DNA of 64,000 nucleotides from Zeus faber (lineage: Eukaryota; Chordata; Actinopteri; Zeiformes; Zeidae): positions 12,613,865 to 12,677,864 of the forward strand of contig OY482855.1 in NCBI GenBank assembly GCA_960531495.1. The letters are read 5' to 3'. Numbering within the stretch: position 1 is the stretch's first letter; every line of letters begins with the position of its first letter. This document shows, piece after piece, positions 9,435 to 21,200 of this stretch. The translations under genes and the position numbers were made by a program. The notes under the pieces are model-generated. The model was not told the origin of the DNA. It ran no database searches and saw only the letters and a list, made by a program, of their open reading frames with translations.

Positions 9435-11978
9435 TAACATGCCGACCCAGGAGAAAGAAAAGAGGCAAACATGCCGGTATCCTATGCAGATCTCGGACAA
9501 GATATTGCAATCCGCCGTGACTGAGTATTTTGCTTGCACATGTTCAATCACTGGACAATATAATGGATGAACTACACTCATGGGTTTAACTTCGAGCAGG
9601 ACATCGTAAACTGCTGCGTGCTGGTGTTTACTGAAACGCGGCGAGACCGTACGGTGCCTGACTCGGCCGCTACCCTGCCTGGATTTCCATCTAGCGTCAA
9701 GACAGAGCTACGCAGTCAGGTGAAGGTAGAGGCGGAGGGGTCTGCATTATGGTTCATTCTCGCTGGGGATCGGATGTAGCAGTACTTACAACACACTGCT
9801 CGACCTGGAGCTCTTAACTATAAAAGCACGGCCCTTCTACCGCCCTCTGGAATTCAGCTCCGCTATAATCACAGCATTCTACATATCCCTGCAGGCGCAG
9901 AAAACGCATGCTGGAGGAATACGGAGTACTCGATGGACTAGAGAACGCTTATTCACTAGCGCATTAACTTCCTACCCTGGGTGAGCAGATTCTTGACCAC
10001 TGTTATCCACAAATACAGAACAGCTGTCTCTCTGCCTATAGCTCTGGGGACCTGGAGGCCTTGAGGAAGTCCAGATATGACCATCCACTGATATGACAAT
10101 CAAAGCCATCAGAGATGCCAAAAGAGAGTACAGGGACAAGTTGGAGTCTAACTACCAGAGCTCTGACCCCAGATGCATGTGGTGTGGACTGCGATCCATG
10201 ACAGACTACAAAAGGGAGAAAGAGTAGTGATGCCCAGCCCGCCGTCTCTCTCCCCGACGAGCTCAACGCCTTCTCCGCACAGTTTGAGACGAGCCACACC
10301 AGTCCTACTGGGAGGCTAGCTGAGGACAAGGACGACTCACTCTGCGCCTAACGACGGCTGACATGAGGAGAGCTTTTAAAAGACTAAACCTACGGAAGTC
10401 ACCAGGGCCAGATGGCATTCCAGGCCGTGTCCTCAGATTTATTTACCTCTATATTCAACTTCTCCCTGAACCAGTCTGCAATCCCCGACATCTGCTCCTC
10501 CTTTCCTGACACCTGGGACACCCTTCAATTTGCATACCGCCCCAACACATCTACAGGCGACCCCATCACCTTGACAGTACACTCCGCCCTCTCCCACCTG
10601 GATAAGAGAAACACATACGAAAGGATGCTGTTTGTAGAGTACAGCTCAGAATTCAACGCTTTTGTGCTTGCTAAGCTCCTTCCCAAGCTCAGGATCCGAG
10701 GTTTTAACACCTCCCTTTGCAACTGGATCCTGACTTCCTGGCGGGCAGATCCCAGGTGGTGAGCATTGGTAACCGCACCTCCTCTGCATTGACCCTAAGC
10801 ACCGGAGCCCCTCACGGCTGCTCTGTCCCCTCCTGTACGCCCTCTTTCCCGCATGACGTTGTGGCCAAACCCAGCTCCAACATCACCCTTAAGTTTGCAG
10901 ATGACACCACCGTCCTGGGTCTCATCTCCAACAATGATGAGACCGCGGGGAGGAGGTCGGTGACTTCATAGTCACTTCATAGGCCACATAGTGCCAGGAC
11001 AACATCTCTCTCAACATCTGCAAGACTAAGGCGATGATAAGGAAATGACTTCAGGAAGCAGCAGTGGAGGGGGTCACGCTCTCATACGCATCAATGGAGC
11101 TGAAGTGGAGAGAGTCTCCCGCTTCAAGTTCCTCTGTGTGTACATCAAAGATGACCTCGCCTGGTTGAGGCAAGCAGACTCGGCGGTAAAAACTGCACAA
11201 AAGCGCCTATACTTCCTGAGAAGACTCAAGTTTGGCAATGTCACCAACTTTTTCCGATGCACCATTGAGAGCATCCTCTCCGGCTGCATTACTGCCTGGT
11301 ACGGCAGCTGCTCCGCTGCTGGTCGCAGGGCCATCCAGAGGGTGGTGAAGACAGCGAGAGTGCATCATCAGCTGCCATCTCCCCTCCGTGCAAGGCATCT
11401 ACGTCACGTCATCACGATGCCTTGGGAAAGCACGGAAAATCATAAAGGACTACAGCCACCCAGGCTATGGACTGTTCACGCTGCTGCCGTCTGGTAGACG
11501 TTACCAGACTCACAAACAGTTTTTTCCCCCAGGCCATCAGGCTTCTCAACCACCAATACTTATCTTATTGATCATATTGATCACATGACCACTTCAACAT
11601 ATGGTCGTATATCGTATGGTCACTTGTACATTCAGCGTACATTACCTAAATGAAATGGACATATTCATCGGCACACCTTCACTTTATATTTATAACATTC
11701 AATATTTATATTATTTATTGTCCAGTCATACTCTCCATTTGGCTATAACCACCAGGATACACATGCTTTATTCCCCATTTTTTAATTCTCCGGAACTGCT
11801 GCTAGTGTTTTCTTTTTTAGTATAGTTTTGCTTTTCTTGTCATATTTTTGCTATTTTTTACCGTTATTTGTGACTCGTTTTAATAATATAATACCTTCTT
11901 CAATGTACTGGTCAGAATGATCCTGTGTGATACTGTGCATTTGATAAATAAAACACTTTGACTTTGAATTTGACAAAG
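9435..11978 (+). mobile_element. Decayed L2-like non-LTR retrotransposon (LINE)
   Basis: Conceptual translation, interrupted by stops and frameshifts, follows a fish L2-clade LINE in order. Near 9600-9670 comes an endonuclease piece with a FTET..TVPDSA pattern. After a large gap or scrambled part comes reverse transcriptase at 10400-10970, including LPKLRIRGFNTSLCNWIL, a degraded GAPxGC block and FADDTTVLGLI. At 11045-11560 there are RINGAEVERVSRFKFL, then TIESILSGCITAWYGSC and a HP-rich end. The 3' end has AATAAA near 11945 and a TTTGACTTTGAATTTGAC-type tail ending near 11978. No intact ORF remains, so it is a pseudo-element. Clade assignment (L2 versus a close CR1-group relative) is from remembered motifs. 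Confidence 0.75.
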
Positions 11979-12338
11979 ATTTTCAGATTTCCAGAGTCTG
12001 GATGATTGTTGTAGTCATTTGGTTGAAAAGATACTGTATATTTGTCATCATTTTATTCAACACATGCCAGGACACGCAATGCCAGTAGAAACACACAGGC
12101 ATGAATGAAGGCATAAACACCACACAGGCATACACAAACGCGCATATCACTGAGGCAAAAGTATTGTAGCATCTAAAGCTTTACGACAATAAAAATGCTG
12201 TTACCAAATGGGTGAGTGAGGAGATTTATTTTCAGCCACCAGGGGGAAGCAAACCTCTATTCACCCAGTAAAACACGCTGCTTTATTATTGCAGTAACCT
12301 TTTAAGTGATAGTCAGCATATTGCTTCATTGTTCTTTA
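11979..12338. other. Intergenic, nothing recognised
   Basis: AT-rich DNA with short CA-containing stretches. No ORF, RNA gene or transposon end was identified. Confidence 0.4.
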
Positions 12339-12435
12339 GTGACTAAATAGACGGATGGACTATATTTACAGTATATATGTATGTATGTATATATTCTGTG
12401 TATACAGTATATAGTCTATCCGTCTATTTAGTCAC
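12339..12435. repeat. Long inverted repeat, 27-bp arms with 43-nt loop
   Basis: The arm at 12339-12365 begins GTGACTAAATAGACGGAT. The arm at 12409-12435 ends ATCCGTCTATTTAGTCAC. They pair over 27 bases with one G-U wobble and no other mismatch. The loop holds a TATG microsatellite. The hairpin could be a small foldback element, a palindromic duplication or an RNA stem-loop. Confidence 0.85.
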
Positions 12436-13012
12436 TCAAGAGGAGTATATATATATCTATGGGGAATAAATCCTGCACTCTATTTATTCATTCATTCATC
12501 TATCCCTACAGCTCAGCATGTATCCTCCAAGGTACCCATGGATACCGGGCGCCTGTTTTTACATGCGGAGCAAACATCCCACTGGAAGTCAGACCCGAAC
12601 CCAAAAGAAGAGGCGCATGAAAGGGTCAACCTGGCGAAAGTGCTCAGACCAAAGACAGAGAGGGGGACATGAATCAGGAGGGCCTGTGGTGAGAGTGAGA
12701 GGGGATGCGGCGTGTCGGAGGCAGATGGTGCAGGTGTGGATGCAAGGGAGGGTGATTTAATGAAGCTGTTACTGCACCACGCCGCTGTTACACCACCAGC
12801 TACCAGGCTCACACCCCCCCTTTGCCGTGCACCCTTAAAAACCGCAGCCCACCCGACCCCCCCGACCCCCCCCCCCCAAACACACACACACACACATGTA
12901 TTTATTTTGTGAGTCCCCCCCCTTTTTTTTTTTTTACCAGTGAGAGGATAAAGCCTGTTGCTAGGCAGGCAGTGCGACAGTTGCCATGGGAACCCCTTGC
13001 AGACATAGCTGG
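12436..13012. other. Intergenic, no gene recognised
   Basis: C-rich and pyrimidine-rich homopolymer stretches at about 12845-12940 produce long overlapping ORFs on both strands. None shows a recognisable domain. Confidence 0.4.
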
Positions 13013-13135
13013 AAGGGGGAAACGGTTGAGGGGTTGGGTAGGGATGGGGATGGGGATGAGGATGGCGGGGTGGGGTGGGGTGCACGGGGTGGGGATGCGG
13101 AGACAGAGGGAGTGGGTGAATGGGGGAGGGGGCTC
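13013..13135 (+). repeat. G-rich tract with G-quadruplex potential
   Basis: Many runs of 3-4 G separated by 1-6 bases occur on the plus strand, including GGGGTTGGGTAGGG and repeated GATGGG units. This is the classic pattern for intramolecular G-quadruplexes. It lies about 2.8 kb upstream of the proposed first exon of gene 2. Confidence 0.7.
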
Positions 13136-15187
13136 CAAGTTCACGGCCAGTGCCTCTGCCTGTGCTGGTCTCATGCAGCTGGGGAATCAAACAAAGAGCA
13201 GCGGGACGGAAGGGAGTGCAGCAGAGGAATCACGACCCATATTGAGGTCCGCCATTTATTTATTTTTATTCGGTTTGGGGATTTGGGCCTCCACTGTGTG
13301 CGGGTTTAGACTGGATGGTAATTTATGCAAACACGCATGGCAGAAAAGCAACCGGGTACAGCGCAAAAGAATAAAAATCGAAAGCAGAATGTGCTGAATG
13401 GAGAACAAACAAGAAAGAAGCTCCTGGTTTTGTTTAACAGGGGACAACAATGGAAAAAAAATCTGTGATGAGAGGCCTAATATTAAATTAAGCAATGATG
13501 TGGAATAATAGCTGCTATTAATGTGAGCTTGTTTAACCACCACTAACCCCCTTAGTAAAAGTATTTCATTGCGTGCCGTGCCGTTAAATCAAAATATTGC
13601 GAAAATGGTCATGTGGACTTACAAATAGAGAGAGAGAGAAGTGAATGGAAGAAAGAAGAAATACGTAGAGGAGGGGGCAGAAATCCGAGGCAAAGTTGAA
13701 ACCACGAGGAAAGTTTGGCCCACGCCCAACCCAACCCATCGCATCCATCCATCCACTCTCATGCCAGCGTCAAACGGCCTGGGAGAAGAGAACAGACGTA
13801 CAGTAATAACAATGAACGCATCCACTCCAGGATCATTCCTCAAAGCATCCGTCCCCCCCCCGGCACTCCCTTCCTCTCAGCCTCCCGTGCAGCGCCGTGC
13901 GGGTAATGCAGGGCGCATTCATTAGCCCGGATATTTGGCGAGGCCGCTACCCTGGCACGGCGTCTGGAGCGGGGACGGCGCAGGCTGGCCGTCTGGCACG
14001 CGGAGCCGCTTCTCGCCGGTGCTTCCAGGCTGCACGGCTGCTATCACCCAGCCTACTAAACACACCGGTGCGGTCTCCGGGCGGGCGGTGATGTCATCCA
14101 AACCGTATCTCAGAGGTGAGGGGCTACTGGGGGCGTCCCTCATCGCGGAGCCTTCGCAATGATTCTTGTGATAAGAAGCAGAAGATCCAAACCGGTCAAA
14201 ATGATAGGAGCGGGAGAGAGGGCGGAGACTACTCTAGTTACTTACACTTACATGGATCATATCAATAGAATAGTGATTTTCCCTCGCACATGCAAAGTGG
14301 ACCTTACGCAATGCGGTATTATGAAACTATAGAATAGCGGTATAGTAGATCACTGGGTCAGGTGCAATAGGTGAGCAGGACAAGGAGACACAGGATATGA
14401 ACATAAACAATATGTATGATTGAAAAATATGTTGTATGCATATTTATATATTGTGGTAACTGATCATAAGTTGATATTATTGGGGAGGTCTGAACATTTG
14501 TTCAGGTGTTCACTTATTCCGGTGTAGCTGCATATAGTAATATACCTAACCAGTATAGTAGAAATAAATGAGTCGCTTATTATTCAAATAATTCTGTTTC
14601 CAGGCACTTTCTGTGTACCGCAGGTGTGCTGAAGAGAGAGAGAGAGAGAACAAAACAGTGAAAGAGTGAGTTTGCGAGAGAGAAAGGGAGCGAGAGAGAG
14701 AGAGAGAGACGTGGCATGATCCGACATGATTCTATGACTCATAATGGTGCACAATTTCCCCATGACTTCTGCGCTTTGAAGGAAATAAGGAAATAAGGAT
14801 GTCTGGAGGAAACAGTTGTTTTTTTTTCACCTCCCGCACGGTCGTAGTCGCAAACACACAACTCACTTCGCAGAACAAGACCTTGTCGACGTTAGTAAGT
14901 GTGTCACAGAAGTGTGGGTCGTCGGGTGTGGGAGTGTGGTCACCTTTTGGGTTTGGGTGGACCGGTACGCAGGGACCTCTCGAAAATTAAAAAGGAACGC
15001 GGCGGCAGCCGATATCTGTCCTTTTGTCTTTTAACTATTGGGGATTGTACACAAAAGCCTTATCGCGAGTAAACAAAGTGGCTTGGTCACACCGTGACCT
15101 TGCTGCGTGCACGTGGGCTTTGGCCTGTGCTGCCAGGAGGCCAACAGAGGGCAATGGAAGCAGCGAGAATGAGCCTCACACACACAC
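13136..15187. other. Intergenic upstream of gene 2
   Basis: A CpG-richer patch occurs at 13840-14110. GA microsatellites lie at about 14633-14651 and 14683-14710. The ORFs seen do not resemble proteins I know, and no clear transposon was identified. Confidence 0.4.
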
Positions 15188-15233
15188 ATCGCTATTGTTT
15201 TATGGTGTGAAACCACCATAAAACAATAGCGAT
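15188..15233. repeat. Perfect inverted repeat, 20-bp arms with 6-nt loop
   Basis: The arm ATCGCTATTGTTTTATGGTG at 15188-15207 is followed by TGAAAC and then its exact reverse complement at 15214-15233. It directly abuts a short CA repeat. The stem is perfect over 20 bp, which is unlikely by chance in one window. Confidence 0.9.
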
Positions 15234-15625
15234 AAAGCCATGTAGGCCAATTGGACAGTCAGGCCAGCGTGGGGTTTGGGGACCCCCAAGGGACCGAAAG
15301 CAAAATGATGAATAGTTCAACTTCACGATCGGACAAGACATGAGCACCATTAGAGAATCACATGGACAAAATCATATCTAACTATAGAAATGGGGTCCGT
15401 GGCCTAATGCGTAACATATTGAGGGTTAACCTTGATGTGGGTTGAGTGTCACAGCTACAAGACAAAGTCTGGAAGTCTGGTGTAATTTATAGCCTGTGTG
15501 AATGGGATGACGGGTTGCTTCTTCCAAAGCACCAACTGTGACGGGGAAATGGATTATATTTATATCCACCCCTCTGGCTCAAGGCTTGTCTCTAAAAGTG
15601 TTTCCACAGATCCATAGAATGTATT
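15234..15625. other. Intergenic, nothing recognised
   Basis: No ORF with a recognisable domain, RNA gene or transposon end was found between the hairpin and the pyrimidine-rich tract upstream of gene 2. Confidence 0.4.
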
Positions 15626-15626
15626 A

Positions 15627-15800
15627 TCTCTCTCTCTCTCTCTCTCTCCCTCTCTCTCTAGTAACCTTATTATGGATATCTCCTACATCTCCGTCAGTTG
15701 TGAGTCTCTGAGCCCTACCTCCCTCCCCCCCCTCTCTATCTACGCCCCCCTCTCTCTCTCTCTTCTCCTCCTCCTCCTCCTCTTCCTCCCTTCTCCCCGC
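15627..15800. repeat. CT/CCT pyrimidine-rich low-complexity tract
   Basis: A (CT)n run at 15627-15658 and a CCT-rich tract at about 15718-15795 lie upstream of the proposed first exon of gene 2. GA-type repeats like this are common near vertebrate promoters. Confidence 0.85.
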
Positions 15801-15825
15801 AGAGGGAGAGGGGAGGAACCAAAAA

Positions 15826-15903
15826 CGTGACGAGCCAGCCAAAGCTTCGTGTTATGCAACCGCTGACCTACTAACATACATTCAGAGAGTCGGTGAGAGA
15901 GAG

Positions 15904-15948
<45 letters not shown>

Positions 15949-16173
15949 CGAACATAACACGCAGGCATTTCAAAATAATCCGCACAAGTGTTCACGTTCT
16001 CCTACCTGCACCCAGCGGATAGATTGTGTGCGTGTGTGCGTAGGTGTGTGTGTGTGCGTGCGTGCGTTTTTTGGGGTGAACCGCAGGAGGGAACGAATCG
16101 CATCTGACGCCGTCAACACGCACCAAAGGAGCGCTGCTGCTTTCTGTTGGATTCTTATTTGACACGCGAAAAC
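15826..16173 (+). promoter_or_regulatory. nfil3-like: Probable promoter and non-coding first exon of gene 2
   Basis: AACGTGACG (CRE-like) lies at about 15825-15833. GTTATGCAAC at 15851-15860 matches the C/EBP and PAR-bZIP type consensus RTTRYGYAAY. A (GA)n run spans 15893-15945. A donor-like ACG followed by GTATGTGT lies at 16173-16174. An acceptor CTCTAG at 22480-22485 precedes the coding exon, giving a proposed intron of about 6.3 kb. The exon and start site are inferred from splice consensus and analogy with gene 1. Confidence 0.35.
15893..15945. repeat. (GA)n microsatellite
   Basis: About 50 bp of GA dinucleotides lie within the probable first exon or promoter of gene 2. The overlapping Arg-Glu ORF is an artefact. 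Confidence 0.95.
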
Positions 16174-16283
16174 GGTATGTGTGTATTCTTTATTTTTTTT
16201 ATTGTTGTGATTTTTTTTTTTAACGGGTTTATATTGCTAGATAACACGTTGTTTTTGTTTTCTTATTTTATTTTCTTGTTGTT

Positions 16284-16320
16284 ATGATTGTTATGATGAT
16301 GATGATGATGATGATGATGT
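16284..16320. repeat. (GAT)n microsatellite
   Basis: A run of ATG/GAT trinucleotide units lies about 110 bp after the proposed donor of gene 2. Confidence 0.9.
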
Positions 16321-16667
16321 TTTTTATTTAAAAAAAATTCATATATATATATATATACTGTTTTTAATCAATTGACCTTATATTAATTTCACTATATTGA
16401 GAGATATTGAGTGTCTCCGTGTGACTCGGTGTTATAGTGGGGTGTTTGTTTTGGTGGCGGGTTGGAGACGGACTGCGTATTCCCAACGTCAAGGCGAGGC
16501 TCCACTATGTTGGGTCTGATGGGTGGAGGAGGGGGGCGGGGGGTCGCAGTGGGATTCCTTCAGTAAAGATGATGCCACAACGCAACATATTGTGGCTGTT
16601 TACATCATAATCATTGAACCTTAGTTGCGTTACGAAAAACATAAAAAATAAAAATAAAAAATCGAAT

Positions 16668-16688
16668 ATATATATATATATATATATT
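16668..16688. repeat. (TA)n microsatellite
   Basis: A short TA dinucleotide run is followed by an AT-rich stretch. Confidence 0.85.
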
Positions 16689-17311
16689 TATTATTATTAT
16701 TTTTTTTAATATATAAACACTTTATTGTATGATGAGGTATGATGTGTGGTGTGATGGCCGGGAGCGATCTGGGTCCGGATTCAGTGATGTAATAGGGTAC
16801 CTTCGCCTTTCATAACATTGAAAATCCATCACCCTGTGAGTAAAAATGGTTCTCTATACAGGTATGTCCACGCATTGGGGGAAAAAAAAGATGTTAATGG
16901 CATAAATAAAATAAAATAAAATAAACATTTAATAAAATAATATAATAATAATAATAATAATAATACGTATAACAACAATGGCGTAATAAATAAGCAATAA
17001 CACTGTTGTCGTCGTAAAAAAAAAAAAAAAGTTTAAAAGGCTTATTGGATGATAAATTCCTCCTATACAGGTTGTTTTGGGTCAGTAGGCTACAGTCCTA
17101 TTCCAACAAGCGGATAAATCCCACGCAGGCTCAGGGACACACTTCTCCTCGTCACGTGTCGTGGTTCTTTGTGGAGGTGACGGAGGGAGGGCGTGCGTTC
17201 TGCAGCCTTCACCCCTCGGTGGCTCACTGAGCGCACTACACACAAGTTGCACACTTCTGCCGCCTGGAATTATTTCAACTAAGACGTGAAAACAAAGGAA
17301 ACACGGAGAAC

Positions 17312-17313
<2 letters not shown>

Positions 17314-17360
<47 letters not shown>

Positions 17361-17384
17361 TGCGTGCGTGTGTGTGTGTGTGTT
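17314..17384. repeat. (TG)n/(TGCG)n microsatellite
   Basis: TG units surround a core of CGTG units. The alternating purine-pyrimidine pattern favours Z-DNA. Confidence 0.95.
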
Positions 17385-17988
17385 TGGAGGCAGGGATGAC
17401 TATAGATATCAGGTTAGGTAACAATTGGCACATTTCACCACGACTGGGTCAAATGTGGGTGAGATGCGGAGCGTGTCGATCGGTGTCTGTCGGGCTGTAA
17501 TTCGTGCTATTTGGGGGTGTGTGATCATAGATGGAGATCATAATGTGGAGATGCTGCTGCGTGCTTTTGAAATGCCACGATGCGCACAAAGGTTGCCTTT
17601 GGCTGACTTACCTTGAGGATTCGGTTAAATATGAATGATAGTAATGTATATAAATACATTAATGTAATATACTGTAATATACACACATATAGTTTTGCTG
17701 TCGAGGATTAGTTCAATCTGTACTGTTATATAAACTATATATATATATATATATGAAAATCCTATCCAGCTGTTTTAATATGCATATGTTGCCAAATGCT
17801 GGATTATACTGTCCTGTTTTACCTATTCTGTATGGTTCTGACCTATTAATCTGAGGATTTTAATGTAAGAGTTAAATTTAAAAGCCAATGAATGTTTTGC
17901 AACCGGTGATTTACACAACCGGCTTTGTGGTTACAGAGCACGTGGGGCTGCACCCCCTCCCTTGCAGCATTTGTTCTTGGGTGCAGGC

Positions 17989-17989
<1 letters not shown>

Positions 17990-18043
<54 letters not shown>

Positions 18044-18084
18044 TAGATATTGGTGTGTGTGCGCGCGCGCGTGCGTGTGTGTAA
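17990..18084. repeat. (TA)n microsatellite followed by (TG)/(CG)n
   Basis: A run of about 48 bp of TA dinucleotides ends near 18038. After a short spacer comes a GTGTG/CGCGCG tract up to about 18084. Confidence 0.95.
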
Positions 18085-18223
18085 ATATTTGTGCATGTGA
18101 ACCCGTCCAGTAATAATTTCATAGTCACCTAACACCATGCTCTGCAAGGTGAGGCGTTTACAGGTTGGAGCTATTTACCTGCAATCTGAGTATAACATTA
18201 TATAATTATTATAATTATAATTT

Positions 18224-18258
18224 AAATAATAATAATAATAATTATTATTATTATTATA
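18224..18258. repeat. (AAT)n/(ATT)n inverted trinucleotide repeat
   Basis: AAT units are followed directly by ATT units, so the tract is self-complementary. Confidence 0.9.
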
Positions 18259-21200
18259 ACATTTATATGTTTATCACTTTTCATACAAAACGTGCAAAGT
18301 GCCTCTATATTAATAGAATGCAATCAAATAGTAACAATAAAAAAGCAAACAAACACAATACATTTAATAAAATTAGGTCACTATTATACCCAATTTAGAC
18401 TCTTGAATGATCACAATCGTCACACTTTGATTGGTCTGGAATTAGTATTGAAATCTCAATGTACATGTTGAGTATATAAGAGACCATCGAAGACATTCCA
18501 AAGGTATCCTGGAGTTGATGAAGGTTGCATAATAAATAAATTAATTCAAATGGATTAGAGAGCAGGGGAGATTACGCAATCGTCGGAAACCCATAGTCTG
18601 TGGCCACGCCGTGCCAGTGGGTTGGCTGATGCCAGTTCTGAATGTAGGTCACACCAGTTCTGAGGGAGGGGCTGTCTATGAACGGGATAAACCCCCAGCA
18701 AAACAAATCCCAGCCTGTGCCATAACAAAGAAACGCACCAGTCATGCAGAAACACACACTGGCACTCAGATAAAACAGGCTGGCATAAGCCACTTAATGG
18801 AGTCAAGATTTATCTTATTTACTAAAAATGACAAAAAAAAAAAAAACCTGCAACTGCACACTGCAAGATCTCAATGGCATAGTGGGGGATATGACTAACT
18901 GTTCAGTTTGTACAGACAAACACTTTCCAGTATCAGTGAACTTTGTTCCATCTTGAAAAAAAGAAAATCCCAAATCAATCGATAAACCCGAGAAAGGGAA
19001 TCCACCGAGTGGACTCCATCCCCTCGCGCTCTTCTGCCTCCTGGCTTTCTCAGGGTTTCCTGGCACTTGCAAGATGATAAAAGATGAGGGCCGCGCTTTG
19101 TTATTGTGCTGTGGTTTGGAGCCCGGGGAGACACGAATTACAGAGTTTAGTAGGCCGAGGGAGCGCATGTGACTACGGAAACACGTGGACTGGGTCACTC
19201 AGCTTTTTTTTTCCCTGTATCCCCTTTCCAGAGAGCTGATGATTTGACTGTGTGTTCATGGAACAAGGAGCCGGCCCACGGGGCTCCGCCTTTCTGCCAG
19301 ACTCCCTGGCTTACATTTCCCCACTTTCTTTTTTTTTTTTCTTTTCTTGGTAAGAGGCTCTTGGAATCCGAGAAGCACGCCCCAGCCGTCGCATTGGCCC
19401 CTCGCACCTCGCACCACGTGCCGTTTATCCTTTATTTAAGATCTGCTTCCATTTCCTCGACCGCTCCACACCGACACGTGCGGCGCTTTAACTCGCTGTC
19501 CACATTTTCCAGCGCTCACTGCCACTTTTCAGACTGCGGTGCTGACCCCGCGGTCAGCCGCTTTGGTTCCAGCGTGAGTTTGATTCTCCCCCGGCGCCAG
19601 CATTCCATAAGTGCCGCAGGGACCTAGTTATGACAAGCGATGAATATAAGATTGATTGGAAAGAGAAATCCAGGTCAGGCCACGTGAAGCGCGGTGGTGG
19701 GGATCGGGTCTGTGGCAGGGTCTGCCTGCAGCGGTGAATTCTATTTGTATCCATGTGTTGGAGCATTTTTTCACAAGGACTAAAAGCCATTGAGCTATTA
19801 TTTTGTTTATTCCAGACTCCAGAAGTCTACAGTTCACCATTTATTTTTTTCATAATTTCAGAATAGATTCGTCAGATTTGAATGGTCGGGTGTTAAATCC
19901 GTAAATCCGTCAAAAATGAAGTCAAGGAGTGCCACGCGCACCCTGTGACTAAATATGATTTACCCACTCTCTCACATGCTCTTTTATGGGGAGCTACTGG
20001 AACTCGCAAGACGGGGCTTAAAATGGAAACATAATGACAGAGAAAGAGAGAAGACGCGGTGCAATCCTGCAACTTATGATGATATCCATCATCGTTCTTT
20101 TGTTTTAGAAATTTTTAGTTGTTTTTCTTAACTATCTGCTAGTTGTCAACCGGTCAGAAAGTGACTAAGAGCAAGTCAGATACAATTGGTCGCCCCTTTT
20201 CGGTTTTGCCCCTTCTTTCCTGTTGTTGCCATGGGTGACATATCTTTCCGCCGTCGCCATCGCCACGGCTGCCCGTCCGCCCCTCCACCACCTCCTCCCC
20301 CTTTTTCATCAGCTATCGTCTCGTCTCCTTTTTTTTTTTTTTTTTGCTTTCTTTGTTTTGTCCCAACTTTACACGTCCCCTTTATTTCTTTGTCCCTGGC
20401 AGCTCCTGTCTTCCTCCAAACGAGCGAGCGCTCTAATCCCTTTTCTCGCTTCTCGCTTCTCGCTTGTCGTTGTTGTTTTTCTTATTCCCTTTTAATTTCT
20501 CTCCCTCGCATTTCTCTTTTTCCTGTATTTCCCTCTTCAAGTCGCCCGGCCGTCCGCGGCTCTGATGACCTATATTCCAGACAGTGAGCCCTACAGTGCA
20601 GTCAGCGAGCCTCATGTTTACTAGGTTGCGTTGCAGTTTCTGGGTCAGTGGGACGCGCCGGGAGAAAGTCTCCCCCTAGTGCCCGGCAGCCACATGTAAA
20701 AGGCTCAGACGGGATGACCTTAGACTGCTCTATTTCGCCAAAAGGAGACAGCCACGTCTCCATTTTCTAACATCGATCTAGGCATGGATCGAATCATGTA
20801 TTTTTAACCTTTAAAAATCCTCCGGTGACTTATCTAATACCGTTAAAGTCCGAAAGCCGTTTAAAAAAGCCTACCTGTGTTTAACTGACTATTATCCATC
20901 AAGAAAATCCAGATTAAGAGCCATGTTTAGTATTTTGATTCATTTGGAGTTACATGATACCCTTTACTCCATGGACGGGTATAACGTAAAGTAAATGGAT
21001 ATTTCCTTATATTTCCTGTTTTCTTTATTGTTCTAGAAAGCATCTTGTATTACATCATTATAAAATGGATCATATGGGTACTCTCACCCCTCTGTATAAG
21101 ACTTGTTGAATAATCTTTCGTTGAACTCTCCACAGAACAGCCCACCCCAACAGGGTTTAATAATAAAGCGTGTCGCCCGGCTGTTTAGTTGAAACTATTG

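Noticed and set aside
12513-13190. 225-codon minus-strand ORF rich in Pro and His
   Set aside because: It runs across C-rich and G-quadruplex tracts and has no recognisable domain.
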